Source of the DNA: DASSJT01 sp035691065
GTDB taxonomy: Bacteria; Actinomycetota; Actinomycetes; Actinomycetales; Dermatophilaceae
Assembly: GCA_035691065.1 (NCBI GenBank)
Contig: DASSJT010000195.1
Location: forward strand, 1 to 44,139
Direction: 5' to 3'
Length of the DNA stretch: 44,139 nt
The notes beneath the pieces were generated by a model. It saw only the letters and a list, made by a program, of their open reading frames with translations. It was not told where the DNA came from and searched no databases. Shown here one piece after another: positions 8,051 through 16,553 of this stretch. Position 1 is the first letter of the stretch. Every line of letters starts with the position of its first letter. Both the position numbers and the translations under genes were made by a program.

Positions 8051-9426
8051 GCGCCGATTGTCGCAAACGAGTCTGTGCCGGCCGAGGGGCCAGCGGATCT
8101 GCCTGCGGCGGCCGCCGCCTGGGCCGCGGCAGGGAGGGCATCGACCACCCGCGCGACCGCGTCGTCGTCATGAGCTGCGGAGACGAACCAGGCCTCGAAG
8201 GCGCTCGGCGGCAGGTGGACCCCCTGGCTCAGCATCGAGTGGAAGAAGGCCGCGAACGCCGGCAGGTCCTGGGCCCTGGCGTCGTCGTAGTCGGCGACGG
8301 GGCCCTCGCGGAAGAACACGCTGAACATCGACCCGGCCCACTGGACGGCGTGGGGAACACTCGCTGCGTTGAGCGCCTCGTGGGCCGCACCGGCAATGGC
8401 GTTGGCGACCTTGTCCAGCCGGTCGTAGATCTCGGGCGTGCAGCCGCGCAGGGTGGCCAGGCCGGCCGCGGTGGCCACCGGGTTCCCCGAGAGGGTGCCG
8501 GCCTGGTAGACCGGCCCGCTCGGGGCCAGCAGCTCCATCACGTCGGCCCGGCCGCCGAAGGCCGCAGCCGGGAAGCCGCCGCCCATGACCTTGCCGAACG
8601 TGAACAGGTCGGGTGACCCACCGGCATACGGGCCCTCCAGGCCGAACCACCCGGCAGCCGAGCAGCGGAAGCCGGTCATGACCTCGTCGGAGATGAGCAG
8701 CGCGCCGTGCTCGCGGGTGAGCCGTCGGAGGCCCTCGGTGAAGCCGGGCGCCGGCGGCACGACGCCCATGTTGCCCGGCGACGCCTCGGTGATCACGGCG
8801 GCGATCGAGTCGGGGTGCTCGTGGAAGGCCGCCTCGACCGCAGCGAGGTCGTTGTACGGCAGGACGATCGTCTCGGCGGCAGCCGACCGGGACACCCCGG
8901 CGGAGTCAGGCAGCCCGAAGGTGGCCACACCGGAGCCGGCCGCCGCCAGCAGGCTGTCGACGTGGCCGTGGTAACAGCCGGCGAACTTCACGATGTGGCT
9001 GCGTCGCGTGAAACCCCGGGCGAGCCGGATCGCGCTCATCGTCGCCTCGGTGCCGCTGGAGACCAGGCGCACCTGCTCGACCGGCTCGACGCGGGCGACG
9101 ATCTCCTCGGCGAGCGCCACCTCGTTCTCACTGGGGGTGCCGAACGAGAAGCCCCTGGTCGCTGCTTCGGTCACGGCTGCCAGCACGGCGGGATGGGCGT
9201 GGCCGAGGATCATCGGCCCCCAGGAGCACACCAGGTCGACGTACTCGCGGCCGTCGGCGTCGCGCAGGTAGGGGCCGGAGGCGCTGGTCATGAAGCGGGG
9301 GGTGCCGCCCACCGCGCGGAAGGCGCGCACCGGGGAGTTGACCCCTCCGGGAGTGACCCTCAGGCCGCGCTCGAACAGGGCCTGTGAGGCGGGTGCCTCA
9401 GCGGGGTATGCCGTCATGCCGGCCAT
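8047..9426 (-). CDS. hemL: Glutamate-1-semialdehyde 2,1-aminomutase
   Basis: This 459-residue fold-type I PLP enzyme turns glutamate-1-semialdehyde into 5-aminolevulinate, the step after HemA in the C5 heme pathway. Visible are SSGTEA at 123-128, the cofactor Asp in ISDEV near 247, and the Schiff-base lysine K279 in FTFGKVMGGGFP. ATG 9426 is used; ATG at 9417 is a close alternative, and neither has a strong Shine-Dalgarno site. It starts 14 bases after the marR stop. The matching hemA is 8 kb away in the rex operon. Confidence 0.93.
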   Translation of the reverse strand: MAGMTAYPAEAPASQALFERGLRVTPGGVNSPVRAFRAVGGTPRFMTSASGPYLRDADGREYVDLVCSWGPMILGHAHPAVLAAVTEAATRGFSFGTPSENEVALAEEIVARVEPVEQVRLVSSGTEATMSAIRLARGFTRRSHIVKFAGCYHGHVDSLLAAAGSGVATFGLPDSAGVSRSAAAETIVLPYNDLAAVEAAFHEHPDSIAAVITEASPGNMGVVPPAPGFTEGLRRLTREHGALLISDEVMTGFRCSAAGWFGLEGPYAGGSPDLFTFGKVMGGGFPAAAFGGRADVMELLAPSGPVYQAGTLSGNPVATAAGLATLRGCTPEIYDRLDKVANAIAGAAHEALNAASVPHAVQWAGSMFSVFFREGPVADYDDARAQDLPAFAAFFHSMLSQGVHLPPSAFEAWFVSAAHDDDAVARVVDALPAAAQAAAAAGRSAGPSAGTDSFATIGA

Positions 9427-9440
9427 TGTGTCAAGGCCGG

Positions 9441-10004
9441 TCAGTCTGCCATGCCGCCGGTGATCTCGCCCTCGTCGGCGACCTGCTGCCGGATCCGCTG
9501 CATGGCCTGGCCGAGCTGCGCGAACTGCTCGGGGGGCATGGCGTCGAGCAGGTGCCGGCGGACGCTCTCGACGTGGACCCTCGCCATGCGCTCGACCGCT
9601 GCCCGGCCCGCATCGGTGAGCACGAGCTCCACGCCGCGGCGGTCCTCGAGGCAGGCCTCCCGACGGACCCAGCCGCGTCTCTCCAACCGGGCTGCTGTGT
9701 GGGTCACGCGGCTGCGGGACTGGACGATCAGCTCGGCGAGCACCGACATGCGAAGCCGGCCGCCGGGCGCCTCCGAGAGCATCGAGATGAGCTCGTACTC
9801 GGAGAGCTGGACGCCCTGTGACTGCAGGTCGTGGTCGAGGGCGACTTCGAGCAGCCGGCTGCCGCGCAGGTAGGAGCGCCAGTGCCGCTGCTCCTCGTCG
9901 GAGAGCCAGCGCGGCTCCGGCCCGGGCACAGGGTCGCGCTCTGAGGCGCGATCCGCAGCGTCCGGGTCGAGCTCGGGATCGAGCTGCGGAAGTGGGCTGC
10001 TCAC
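9441..10004 (-). CDS. MarR-family transcriptional regulator
   Basis: This 187-residue winged-helix regulator reads from GTG 10004. The N-terminal 35 residues are acidic and Pro-rich. A central winged helix follows (LSEYELISMLSEAPGGRLRMSVLAELIVQSRSR...HTAARLERRGWVRRE, then the wing LEDRRGVELVLTDAG). A C-terminal dimer helix completes it. It is divergent from yceI, and a palindromic site lies on the shared promoter, which suggests it represses yceI and itself. It is also only 14 bases upstream of hemL on the same strand, so it may head that operon. The ligand is unknown. Confidence 0.88.
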   Translation of the reverse strand: MSSPLPQLDPELDPDAADRASERDPVPGPEPRWLSDEEQRHWRSYLRGSRLLEVALDHDLQSQGVQLSEYELISMLSEAPGGRLRMSVLAELIVQSRSRVTHTAARLERRGWVRREACLEDRRGVELVLTDAGRAAVERMARVHVESVRRHLLDAMPPEQFAQLGQAMQRIRQQVADEGEITGGMAD

Positions 10005-10032
10005 ACGGTGATTCTGCCAGATGGAAGGAAAG

Positions 10033-10048
10033 TTGAAATATAAATCAA
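10033..10048. promoter_or_regulatory. Candidate MarR operator palindrome
   Basis: TTGAAATATAAATCAA is a 16-bp imperfect palindrome: TTGA/TCAA ends and a TATA centre, 12 of 16 positions symmetric. TTGA...TCAA is a common MarR half-site arrangement. It sits in a strikingly AT-rich patch between the divergent marR and yceI genes and overlaps the -35 box of the yceI promoter, the expected place for a repressor. Confidence 0.55.
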
Positions 10049-10060
10049 ATCCGGTATGTT
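10033..10060 (+). promoter_or_regulatory. Predicted sigma-70-type promoter of yceI
   Basis: A -35 box TTGAAA at 10033-10038 and a -10 box TATGTT at 10055-10060 are separated by 16 bases. The predicted transcript has a leader of about 75 bases and a strong AAGGAG ribosome site at 10127-10132, 11 bases before the yceI ATG. Confidence 0.5.
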
Positions 10061-10143
10061 GAACCCAGCGGAACGGGCACCAACGCAGGTGCCCTCCCAG
10101 CGAAAGCCCCCACCGAACCCCCAACCAAGGAGATCGCACCCCC

Positions 10144-10689
10144 ATGAGCACCGCCACCGCCGCCCTGACCGGCCTCACCACCGGCACCTGGGTCATCGAC
10201 CCCGCGCACACCGAGGTGGGCTTCGTCGCCCGCCACCTGATGGTCACCAAGGTCCGCGGCCAGTTCAAGGACGTCGAGGGCACGGTCACCGTCGCCGATG
10301 AGCCGTCCGACTCCACCGCGAACGTCACGGTGAAGCTGGCCTCCGTCCAGACCGGCAGCGCCGACCGCGACGCGCACCTGCGCAGCGCCGACTTCTTCGA
10401 CGTGGAGAACAACCCGGAGATGACCTTCGTCTCCACCGGCTTCACCGGTGACACCCTGACTGGCGACCTCACCATCAAGGGCGTCACCAAGCCCGTGACC
10501 TTCGACGTCGACTTCAACGGTGTCGCGACCGACCCGTGGGGCAACACCAAGGCCGGCTTCGAGGCGTCCACGGAGATCAACCGCAAGGACTGGGGCCTGG
10601 AGTGGAACGTCGCGCTCGAGGGTGGCGGCGTCCTGGTCTCGGAGAAGATCAAGATCCACATCGACGTGCAGCTGCTCAAGCAGGCCTGA
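10144..10689 (+). CDS. YceI-family lipocalin-like protein
   Basis: This 181-residue protein has the YceI beta-barrel pattern: TWVIDPAHTEVGFVARHLMVTKVRGQF at the start, DRDAHLRSADFFDV in the middle, and TIKGVTKPVTFDV followed by GFEASTEINRKDWGL. YceI proteins bind isoprenoid-type lipids such as polyprenyl chains, and several are induced by stress. No signal peptide is visible, so it is probably cytoplasmic, as in many actinobacteria. An AAGGAG site supports the ATG start. It is divergent from marR and ends at a strong hairpin. Confidence 0.93.
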   Translation: MSTATAALTGLTTGTWVIDPAHTEVGFVARHLMVTKVRGQFKDVEGTVTVADEPSDSTANVTVKLASVQTGSADRDAHLRSADFFDVENNPEMTFVSTGFTGDTLTGDLTIKGVTKPVTFDVDFNGVATDPWGNTKAGFEASTEINRKDWGLEWNVALEGGGVLVSEKIKIHIDVQLLKQA

Positions 10690-10718
10690 TCCTGCCCGAC
10701 CGCAGCGGCAACCGAACG

Positions 10719-10754
10719 GCGAGCCCGGCTCCTCCCGTCTGGAGCCGGGCTCGC
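10719..10754. terminator. Hairpin terminator between yceI and the pfkB-type gene
   Basis: Perfect 14-base arms GCGAGCCCGGCTCC (10719-10732) and its complement (10741-10754) flank an 8-base loop. It lies between convergent genes and has no T-tract, as is usual for high-GC actinobacteria. It probably serves both strands. Confidence 0.75.
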
Positions 10755-10782
10755 ACCATGTTCGCCCATGTCTGCCCTGGGC

Positions 10783-11907
10783 TCAGCCCGGCAACCCCTC
10801 GACGTCGGCGTATCGCGCGATCGTGGCCGTCGCCCGACGGCAGGCCGTGACCGGCACGGTGGGCACCACGCGGTCCAGGAACGCATAGCGGCGCAGCTGC
10901 GACTGGTGGTACGCCGAGGAGTCGCGCAGCGCCCGCTTCTGGCTCCACCAGTCGGCGATGTCGCCCCATCCCGGGGCCGCCAGCGAGCCGCCGAACTGCT
11001 GCACCGCCAGCGACGCGCACAGGTTCGCGAAGGCCAGCCGGTCGGCGAGCGGCCAGGTCGCCAGTGTGCCGAGCACCATGGCCGCGGCGAAGACGTCGCC
11101 CGCTCCCGTGCAGTCCAGCGGGGGGACCCGAAGGGCCGGCGCCTGGGCCTCCTCGCCGGTCAGCGCATCGATGGCGATCGCGCCGGCAGCACCGTTGGTG
11201 ACGATGGCGAGCGGCACCCGGTCGGCCAGCGCGTACAGCGCTTCGTAGGGCGTCGATGTCCGCGTGTAGGCCATGGCCTCGGCGGCGTTGGGCATGAACC
11301 CGTGGCAGAGGCGCAGCTGGTCGAGGACCTCGGTGGACCAGCCACCGCTGGAGTCCCAGCCCACGTCGGCGAAGACCAGTGCTCCGTCGTCACGGGCCAG
11401 CTCCACCCAGGTGGGCGTGTCCGCTCCGGTGATCGGCGCCCCGGCACTCAGCTCGACCATGACGGCCCGAGAGCGCGGAGGGCGCCCGATGAGCTCGGTC
11501 GCGCTGATCGGCGGGGGGTGCCCGTGGCTGACCATGCCGCGGTCGTGGTCGATCGCCAGGGATACCGTCACCGGCGAGTGCCACTGGGGGAACCGCTGCG
11601 ACCGGCTCAGGTCGACCTGCTCCTGGTCCCTGAGCGTCCGCCAGCAGAAGTCGCCGTAGTCGTCGTCGCCGAACGCGGAGGCCAGCGAGGTGCGCAGCCC
11701 CAGGCGACGCGCCGCCACGGCGAGGTTGGCGATGCCGCCCGGGCACGAGCCCATGCCCTCCGCCCAGATCTCGACGCCACCCTTGGGCGCCGACTCCAGT
11801 CCGGTGAAGATGATGTCGAGGCACACCGGTCCGCTGACGAACAGGTCGACGTCCGGGCCCTCTGCACCCCGCGACGCCGCGAGCGGGTCGAACTGCAGGT
11901 CGGGCAT
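10783..11907 (-). CDS. PfkB-family carbohydrate kinase
   Basis: This 374-residue ribokinase-fold kinase shows the PGGIAN substrate motif at 56-61, PNAAEA at 206-211, and the signature DCTGAGD at 265-271, whose last Asp is the catalytic base. Its C-terminus, about 50 residues beyond the core (WWSQKRALRDSSAYHQSQLRR...), is unusual for the family. The start ATG 11907 has a strong GGAGGAGGT site upstream. The substrate is not evident; fructose, ribose, adenosine and other sugars are possible. It is divergent from a GH4 glycosidase, which suggests a shared sugar theme. Confidence 0.85.
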   Translation of the reverse strand: MPDLQFDPLAASRGAEGPDVDLFVSGPVCLDIIFTGLESAPKGGVEIWAEGMGSCPGGIANLAVAARRLGLRTSLASAFGDDDYGDFCWRTLRDQEQVDLSRSQRFPQWHSPVTVSLAIDHDRGMVSHGHPPPISATELIGRPPRSRAVMVELSAGAPITGADTPTWVELARDDGALVFADVGWDSSGGWSTEVLDQLRLCHGFMPNAAEAMAYTRTSTPYEALYALADRVPLAIVTNGAAGAIAIDALTGEEAQAPALRVPPLDCTGAGDVFAAAMVLGTLATWPLADRLAFANLCASLAVQQFGGSLAAPGWGDIADWWSQKRALRDSSAYHQSQLRRYAFLDRVVPTVPVTACRRATATIARYADVEGLPG

Positions 11908-11995
11908 GGCACCTCCTCCCCCAGACCGCGAGCTGCGCTCAGGTGACATCGTCCCAGAGCCGGCTGCACGGCATACCCCCTTTATTTTGGTGCCC

Positions 11996-13327
11996 ATGAA
12001 ACTCGCCATGGTCGGCGGCGGTGGCTTCCGGACGCCACTGGTCTACCGTGCCCTCCTCGGCGACCACCACGAGCGCCGGGTCGACGAGGTCTGGCTCCAC
12101 GACGTCGACGCTGACCGGCTGCAGGCCATCGCGCTGGTGCTCCGCCAGCTGGCGGCCGGTGTGCCCGGCGCGCCGGTCGTCCACATCACCACGCGGCTCG
12201 ACGACGCCGTGGCAGGGGCGGACTTCGTGTTCTCCGCAATTCGGGTGGGCGGTCTCGAGGGCCGGACGGCCGACGAACGGGTGGCACTCGACCTGGGTGT
12301 CCTCGGGCAGGAGACCACCGGTCCGGGCGGGATCGCCTACGGCTTGCGCACGGTGCCGGTGGCGGTGGCGCTGGCCGAGCACGTGGCCGATGCGGCGCCG
12401 GGGGCGTGGGTCATCAACTTCACCAACCCCGCGGGCATGGTCACCGAGGCCATGCAGGGCGTGCTGGGTGAGCGCGTGATCGGCATCTGCGACTCGCCGC
12501 TGGGCCTGGCCCGGCGGGCTGCCCGGCGGCTCGGGCTCGACGTCAGCCAGACGACGGTGGGGTATGCCGGGCTGAACCACCTCGGGTGGCTGTCGCGGCT
12601 GGAGCACGGCGGGGTCGACGTGCTGCCGCAGCTGCTGGGGGACGCACGCCTGCTCGGGGCGATGGAGGAGGGACAGCTGTTCGGTGCCGACTGGATCCAG
12701 TCGCTAGGGGTCGTGCCCAACGAGTACCTCTACTACTACTACTTCACCCGCGAGGCGGTGGCGTCCCTCCGCGGGGCTGAGACCAGGGGCGAGTTCCTGC
12801 TCCGGCAGCAGGCGGCCTTCTACGCCGAGGTGGGCCGGACGCCGGGCCGGGCGCTCGAGGTGTGGGACCGGGTGCGGCTCGAGCGTAATGCGACGTACAT
12901 GCGGGAGGCCCGGGAGGGCCAGCGGGACGAGGATGACGTCGAGGGCGGCGGGTACGAGGGCGTTGCGCTCTCGCTCATGGGCGCCATAGCGCGTGGGGAG
13001 GAGGCGACGCTGATCCTCAACGTGCGCAACGGAGCGACCCTGCCGGGGCTGCCCGAGGATGCGGTGGTCGAGGTGCCCTGTGCCGTGGGCGGTTTCGGTG
13101 CGCGGCCGCTGCCGGTGCCAGCTCTGGCCGGGCACTTCCTCGGACTGGTCCAGCAGGTGAAGGCCGTCGAGCAGCTGACGATCGAGGCGGCGCTCAGCGG
13201 ATCGGAATCCGTTGCGGTGAAGGCGTTCTCGCTGCATCCTCTGGTCGACTCGGTCTCCGTCGGGCAGCAGCTGCTGGCGGGCTACCAGGCCCGGATCCCA
13301 TCTCTGGATGCGGTGTTCCGGGCTTGA
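11996..13327 (+). CDS. Glycoside hydrolase family 4 (6-phospho-beta-glucosidase-like)
   Basis: This 443-residue enzyme has an N-terminal Rossmann fold (MVGGGGFRTP, residues 5-14). GH4 features are clear: INFTNPAG at 140-147, the metal-ligand cysteine in GICDSP (C165) and the metal histidine in AGLNHLGW (H195). GH4 enzymes cleave by an NAD- and Mn-dependent redox-elimination mechanism. Many act on 6-phospho-glycosides, but specificity cannot be read here and no PTS gene is nearby. ATG 11996 is chosen because the homology begins exactly there; it is 88 bases from the divergent kinase start. Confidence 0.85.
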   Translation: MKLAMVGGGGFRTPLVYRALLGDHHERRVDEVWLHDVDADRLQAIALVLRQLAAGVPGAPVVHITTRLDDAVAGADFVFSAIRVGGLEGRTADERVALDLGVLGQETTGPGGIAYGLRTVPVAVALAEHVADAAPGAWVINFTNPAGMVTEAMQGVLGERVIGICDSPLGLARRAARRLGLDVSQTTVGYAGLNHLGWLSRLEHGGVDVLPQLLGDARLLGAMEEGQLFGADWIQSLGVVPNEYLYYYYFTREAVASLRGAETRGEFLLRQQAAFYAEVGRTPGRALEVWDRVRLERNATYMREAREGQRDEDDVEGGGYEGVALSLMGAIARGEEATLILNVRNGATLPGLPEDAVVEVPCAVGGFGARPLPVPALAGHFLGLVQQVKAVEQLTIEAALSGSESVAVKAFSLHPLVDSVSVGQQLLAGYQARIPSLDAVFRA

Positions 13328-13485
13328 GCGCACTCCGGCGAATCTGTGCCTCAACCACCCAAGAACTGACTCTGAAACGGCCCGCAGGGGGAAGTTCAAT
13401 GGCCGCCTAGGGTCGGATCGCTTGTCTTGAGAATGGCCGTCAAGGTATCGCCGCCCGCGACGGTCGATATGGTGTGTGTGCCGTC

Positions 13486-13653
13486 CTGCCGTCTGCCCCG
13501 AATTGGAGCCAAGAGCGTGCAGCGACGGTTTGGTCTGCCTCGCGCCTGGGCTTCCTCGCCTCTGGGCTGCCTCGGGCCCAAGGCACGTCTTGCCGCTCCG
13601 GGTTCCAGCCTCCGGGTGGTGGCGTGGTGGCTGCATTTGGGGGCAGACGGCAG
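13486..13653. repeat. 168-bp unit with 26-bp imperfect terminal inverted repeats (MITE-like or hairpin)
   Basis: The left arm at 13486-13511 and the right arm at 13628-13653 are complementary at 23 of 26 positions. The outer 14 bases, CTGCCGTCTGCCCC, match perfectly. Symmetry stops sharply at both outer edges. I see no target-site duplication and no transposase fragment. It may be a small non-autonomous element or a large RNA hairpin. Confidence 0.5.
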
Positions 13654-13758
13654 CATCCGCCACGTACCCATGGGCGGCCGCGGTAGCGCGAGCGTGCTTC
13701 GCGCTCGGCCGTTCCAGCAGCCCCCAGTCGACCTTCGCGATGCGCGGGCAGGTCACCT

Positions 13759-13785
13759 GACGGTGCCGGTTTGGCCGACGCCGTC
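13759..13785 (-). terminator. Hairpin after the rex-hemACDB operon
   Basis: On the minus strand, GACGGCGTCGG can pair with CCGGCACCGTC across a CCAAA loop, 10 of 11 positions counting one G-T pair. It begins 4 bases after the hemB stop, where an operon terminator is expected. Confidence 0.5.
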
Positions 13786-13789
13786 CTGA

Positions 13790-14767
13790 TCAGAGGAGGG
13801 CGGCGGCCTCGAGCGCGAAGTACGTCAGGATGATCTGTGCACCCGCGCGCCGAATGTGCACGAGCGACTCCATCATCACGCGCTGGCGGTCCACCCAGCC
13901 GTTGTCCGAGGCCGCGACGATCTGGGCATACTCGCCCGAGATCTGGTACGCCGCAACGGGAACCGGCGACATCGCCGCCGCCGCGGCGACGATGTCGAGG
14001 TGAGGCTGCGCCGGCTTGACCATCACGATGTCCGCACCCTCCGCGATATCGAGCTCGAGCTCGCGAAGTGCCTCGGTGGCGTTGGCGGGGTCCTGCTGGT
14101 AAGTCGTCCTGTCGCCCACGAGCGAGGACTCCACAGCCTCCCGGAACGGCCCGTACAGGCCGGAGGTGTACTTCGCCGCGTAGGCGAGGATGACCGTCTC
14201 AGTGAAGCCGGCCTGGTCCAGCGCCTCGCGCACATGGGCGACCTGGCCGTCCATCATCCCCGAGAGGCCGAGCACTGCGGCTCCGGCCCGGGCCTGGGCC
14301 AGGGCCATCGAGGCATAGCGGTCCAGGGTGGCGTCGTTGTCGACGCGGCCATGGACGTCGAGGACGCCACAGTGGCCGTGGTCGGTGAACTCGTCCAGGC
14401 ACAGGTCGGCCATCACGACCAGGCGGTCACCCACCGCGTCGGCCACCCTGCGGAGGGCGACGTTCAGGATGCCCTCGGGGTCGTCCGCCCCAGACCCCCG
14501 CGCGTCCTTTGCGGTGGGGACGCCGAACAGCATCACCCCGCCCAGACCCGCGTCCGCGGCCTCCCGGGCGGTCTCGACCAGCGAGTCCAGGGTGTGCTGC
14601 ACGACGCCGGGCATGCTCCGGATGGGCACCGGCTCGGTGATGCCTTCGCGCACGAAGACCGGCAGCACGAGTTCGGCGGGATGCAGCCGGGTCTCGGCGA
14701 CGAGTCGCCGCATCGCCGTCGACTGGCGCAGGCGCCGTGGCCGAATGACAGGTCCTTGCATGCCCAT
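13790..14767 (-). CDS. hemB: Delta-aminolevulinic acid dehydratase (porphobilinogen synthase)
   Basis: This 325-residue TIM-barrel enzyme condenses two aminolevulinate molecules into porphobilinogen. The metal-binding loop reads DLCLDEFTDHGHCG, with cysteines at 123 and 133. The two Schiff-base lysines are K199 in AYAAKYTS and K251 in VMVKPA. I choose ATG 14767 because an AAGGA site lies 7 bases upstream; the longer GTG start at 14788 would place that site inside the gene. It is the last gene of the rex-hem operon, 118 bases after hemD. Confidence 0.93.
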   Translation of the reverse strand: MGMQGPVIRPRRLRQSTAMRRLVAETRLHPAELVLPVFVREGITEPVPIRSMPGVVQHTLDSLVETAREAADAGLGGVMLFGVPTAKDARGSGADDPEGILNVALRRVADAVGDRLVVMADLCLDEFTDHGHCGVLDVHGRVDNDATLDRYASMALAQARAGAAVLGLSGMMDGQVAHVREALDQAGFTETVILAYAAKYTSGLYGPFREAVESSLVGDRTTYQQDPANATEALRELELDIAEGADIVMVKPAQPHLDIVAAAAAMSPVPVAAYQISGEYAQIVAASDNGWVDRQRVMMESLVHIRRAGAQIILTYFALEAAALL

Positions 14768-14885
14768 TGGGGCGTCCTTCCCGCTCACGCGCCAGCGCGA
14801 GCCCTTGCGCAGCCTTGGGGCGAGCCTTCAGAGCGAGCCCTGCCGGGCCCAGTCTCCTCGGGCGAGCCTACTTCGCGCGGCGCGG

Positions 14886-16553
14886 CTACTTCGCGCGACG
14901 CCGGGCGCCGCCGCGCCGGAGGCTCGGCCGGACGACGTCCTCGCCGGCCTCCGCCGCAGCCATGGCCAGCGCGCGCCCGTGGTCGGCCAGGGCGTCGACG
15001 AGGGACTCCGCCGACGCCTCGGCTGCGAGCACGTCCACCCGCAGGCCGTGCTCCTCCGCGGTCTTGGCGGTGGCGGGCCCGATACAGGCGATCACCGTCG
15101 AGGGGTGTGGCTTCCCAGCGATGCCGACGAGGTTGCGCACGGTCGAGCTGGACGTGAAGACCACGGCGTCGAACTGACCGCTCTTGATCGCCTCGCGAAC
15201 CGGCGCAGGCGGCGGGGCGGCTCGCACGGTGCGGTACGCCGTGACGTCGTCGACCTCCCAGCCCATCTTCTGCAGGCCGGCCACCAGGGTGTCAGTGGCG
15301 ATGTCGGCCCGGGGCAGGAACACCCGGTTGATCGGGTCGAGCACCTCGTCGAACGGCGGCCAGTCCTCCAAGAGTCCCTGGGCCGAGCTCTCGCCGGAGG
15401 GCACGAGGTCGGGCTCGAGCCCCCACGCGCGAAGGGCCTGGGCCGTGGTCCCACCGACAGCAGCGATCTTGAGCCCGGCGAAGGCACGGGCGTCGAGCCC
15501 GAACTCCTCGAACTTCTCCCGCACGGCGCGAACCGCATTGACCGAGGTGAACCCGACCCACTCGTAGCGGCCGGTCACCATTCCCTTGACCGCGCGCTCC
15601 ATCTGCTGAGGCGTCCGCGGCGGCTCGACGCTGATGGTCGGGACGACCTCCGCCGTCGCGCCGTAGGACTCCAGTCGGGACGTCATGCTGCCGGACTGGT
15701 CCTTGGTGCGCGGCACGAGCACGCGCCACCCGAACAGCGGCTTGGTCTCGAACCACGACAGCCGCTCGCGCAGCGCGACGGTCGGGCCGACGACCGCCAA
15801 CGTCGGGAAGGCCACCTTGGCGATCGCCTTCTGCGCCTCGCCCAATGTGGTGGTCAGCGTCCGCTGGTTGACCGTCGTGCCGCTCTCGGTCAGAGCCATC
15901 GGCGAGGCGCCCGACCGACCGGCTTCCAGGAGCCGGGCCAGCGCGTCGCCCAGCGTCTCGGGAGTCCCGAGCAGGACGACGGTCACCGACTCGGCCAGGG
16001 ACCCGGAGAAGTCGGCCTTCCGGTCGCTTGCCGACACGACGTGCACGGCAGAGGAGGTGCTGCTGGTGAGCGGCACACCGGCATACGCCGGAACCGCCGA
16101 CACCGCGCTCACGCCGGGGACGATGTCGAACGCCACTCCGGCCTTCTCGCAGGCCAGGGCCTCCTCGGCAAGCCCGTTGAACGTGGCCGGGTCACCGTCC
16201 ATCAGCCTCACCACCAGCCCACCGGGCACCGCCTTGGCGGCTCTGACCACCAGCTTGGCCCGGTTGGCGTGGGTCAGCGGCTCGCCGTGGTCACCGTGCC
16301 CGGCGTCGATCACCTCGACGTCCGGCCGACAGGATCGCCGCACGACGTCCTCGCGGGCAACCTGGTCGATCACCACGGCGTCAGCCGCAGCGAGGTACTC
16401 CAGGGCCCGCACCGTCATGAGCCCGGCGTCGCCGGGGCCTGCGCCCACGAACGCCACGCGGGCGGGGGCCTTGGTCCTCGTCGCCTTGGTCGCCGGCGTG
16501 GTCGTCGTGGTGGTCGTGGTGGTCGTCGTGGACGTTGAGCGCGTGGTGCTCAC
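14886..16553 (-). CDS. hemD: Fused uroporphyrinogen-III methyltransferase-like / uroporphyrinogen-III synthase
   Basis: This 555-residue fusion has a tetrapyrrole-methylase (CobA/SUMT-type) domain at about 31-265 and a HemD synthase domain at about 275-530. The N-terminus carries eleven consecutive threonines (9-19). The SAM-site motif VGAGPGD (36-42) and the late ESGTTVNQRT motif are present. The usual RLKGGDPFxFGRGGEE segment reads RLMDGDPATFNG at 116-127 and is degenerate, so methyltransferase activity is doubtful. The HemD part closes the linear tetrapyrrole to uroporphyrinogen III. Its GTG overlaps the hemC stop. Such fusions are standard in actinobacteria. Confidence 0.88.
   Translation of the reverse strand: MSTTRSTSTTTTTTTTTTTPATKATRTKAPARVAFVGAGPGDAGLMTVRALEYLAAADAVVIDQVAREDVVRRSCRPDVEVIDAGHGDHGEPLTHANRAKLVVRAAKAVPGGLVVRLMDGDPATFNGLAEEALACEKAGVAFDIVPGVSAVSAVPAYAGVPLTSSTSSAVHVVSASDRKADFSGSLAESVTVVLLGTPETLGDALARLLEAGRSGASPMALTESGTTVNQRTLTTTLGEAQKAIAKVAFPTLAVVGPTVALRERLSWFETKPLFGWRVLVPRTKDQSGSMTSRLESYGATAEVVPTISVEPPRTPQQMERAVKGMVTGRYEWVGFTSVNAVRAVREKFEEFGLDARAFAGLKIAAVGGTTAQALRAWGLEPDLVPSGESSAQGLLEDWPPFDEVLDPINRVFLPRADIATDTLVAGLQKMGWEVDDVTAYRTVRAAPPPAPVREAIKSGQFDAVVFTSSSTVRNLVGIAGKPHPSTVIACIGPATAKTAEEHGLRVDVLAAEASAESLVDALADHGRALAMAAAEAGEDVVRPSLRRGGARRRAK

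Larger units (their letters stand above)
13328..13789. other. Gene-free intergenic region of 462 bases
   Basis: No credible coding frame is seen between the GH4 gene and hemB. Short frames here have no recognisable sequence, no ribosome site and poor codon character. The region holds a 168-bp unit with inverted ends (13486-13653) and a hairpin just behind hemB (13759-13785). The first part, with words such as AAGAACTGACTCTGAAAC, is less GC-rich than its neighbours. Confidence 0.7.

Noticed and set aside
13427..13789. Open frames in the gap between the GH4 gene and hemB
   Set aside because: Frames on both strands have no family sequence or ribosome site and partly mirror each other because of the inverted repeat, for example LPSAP in both directions.
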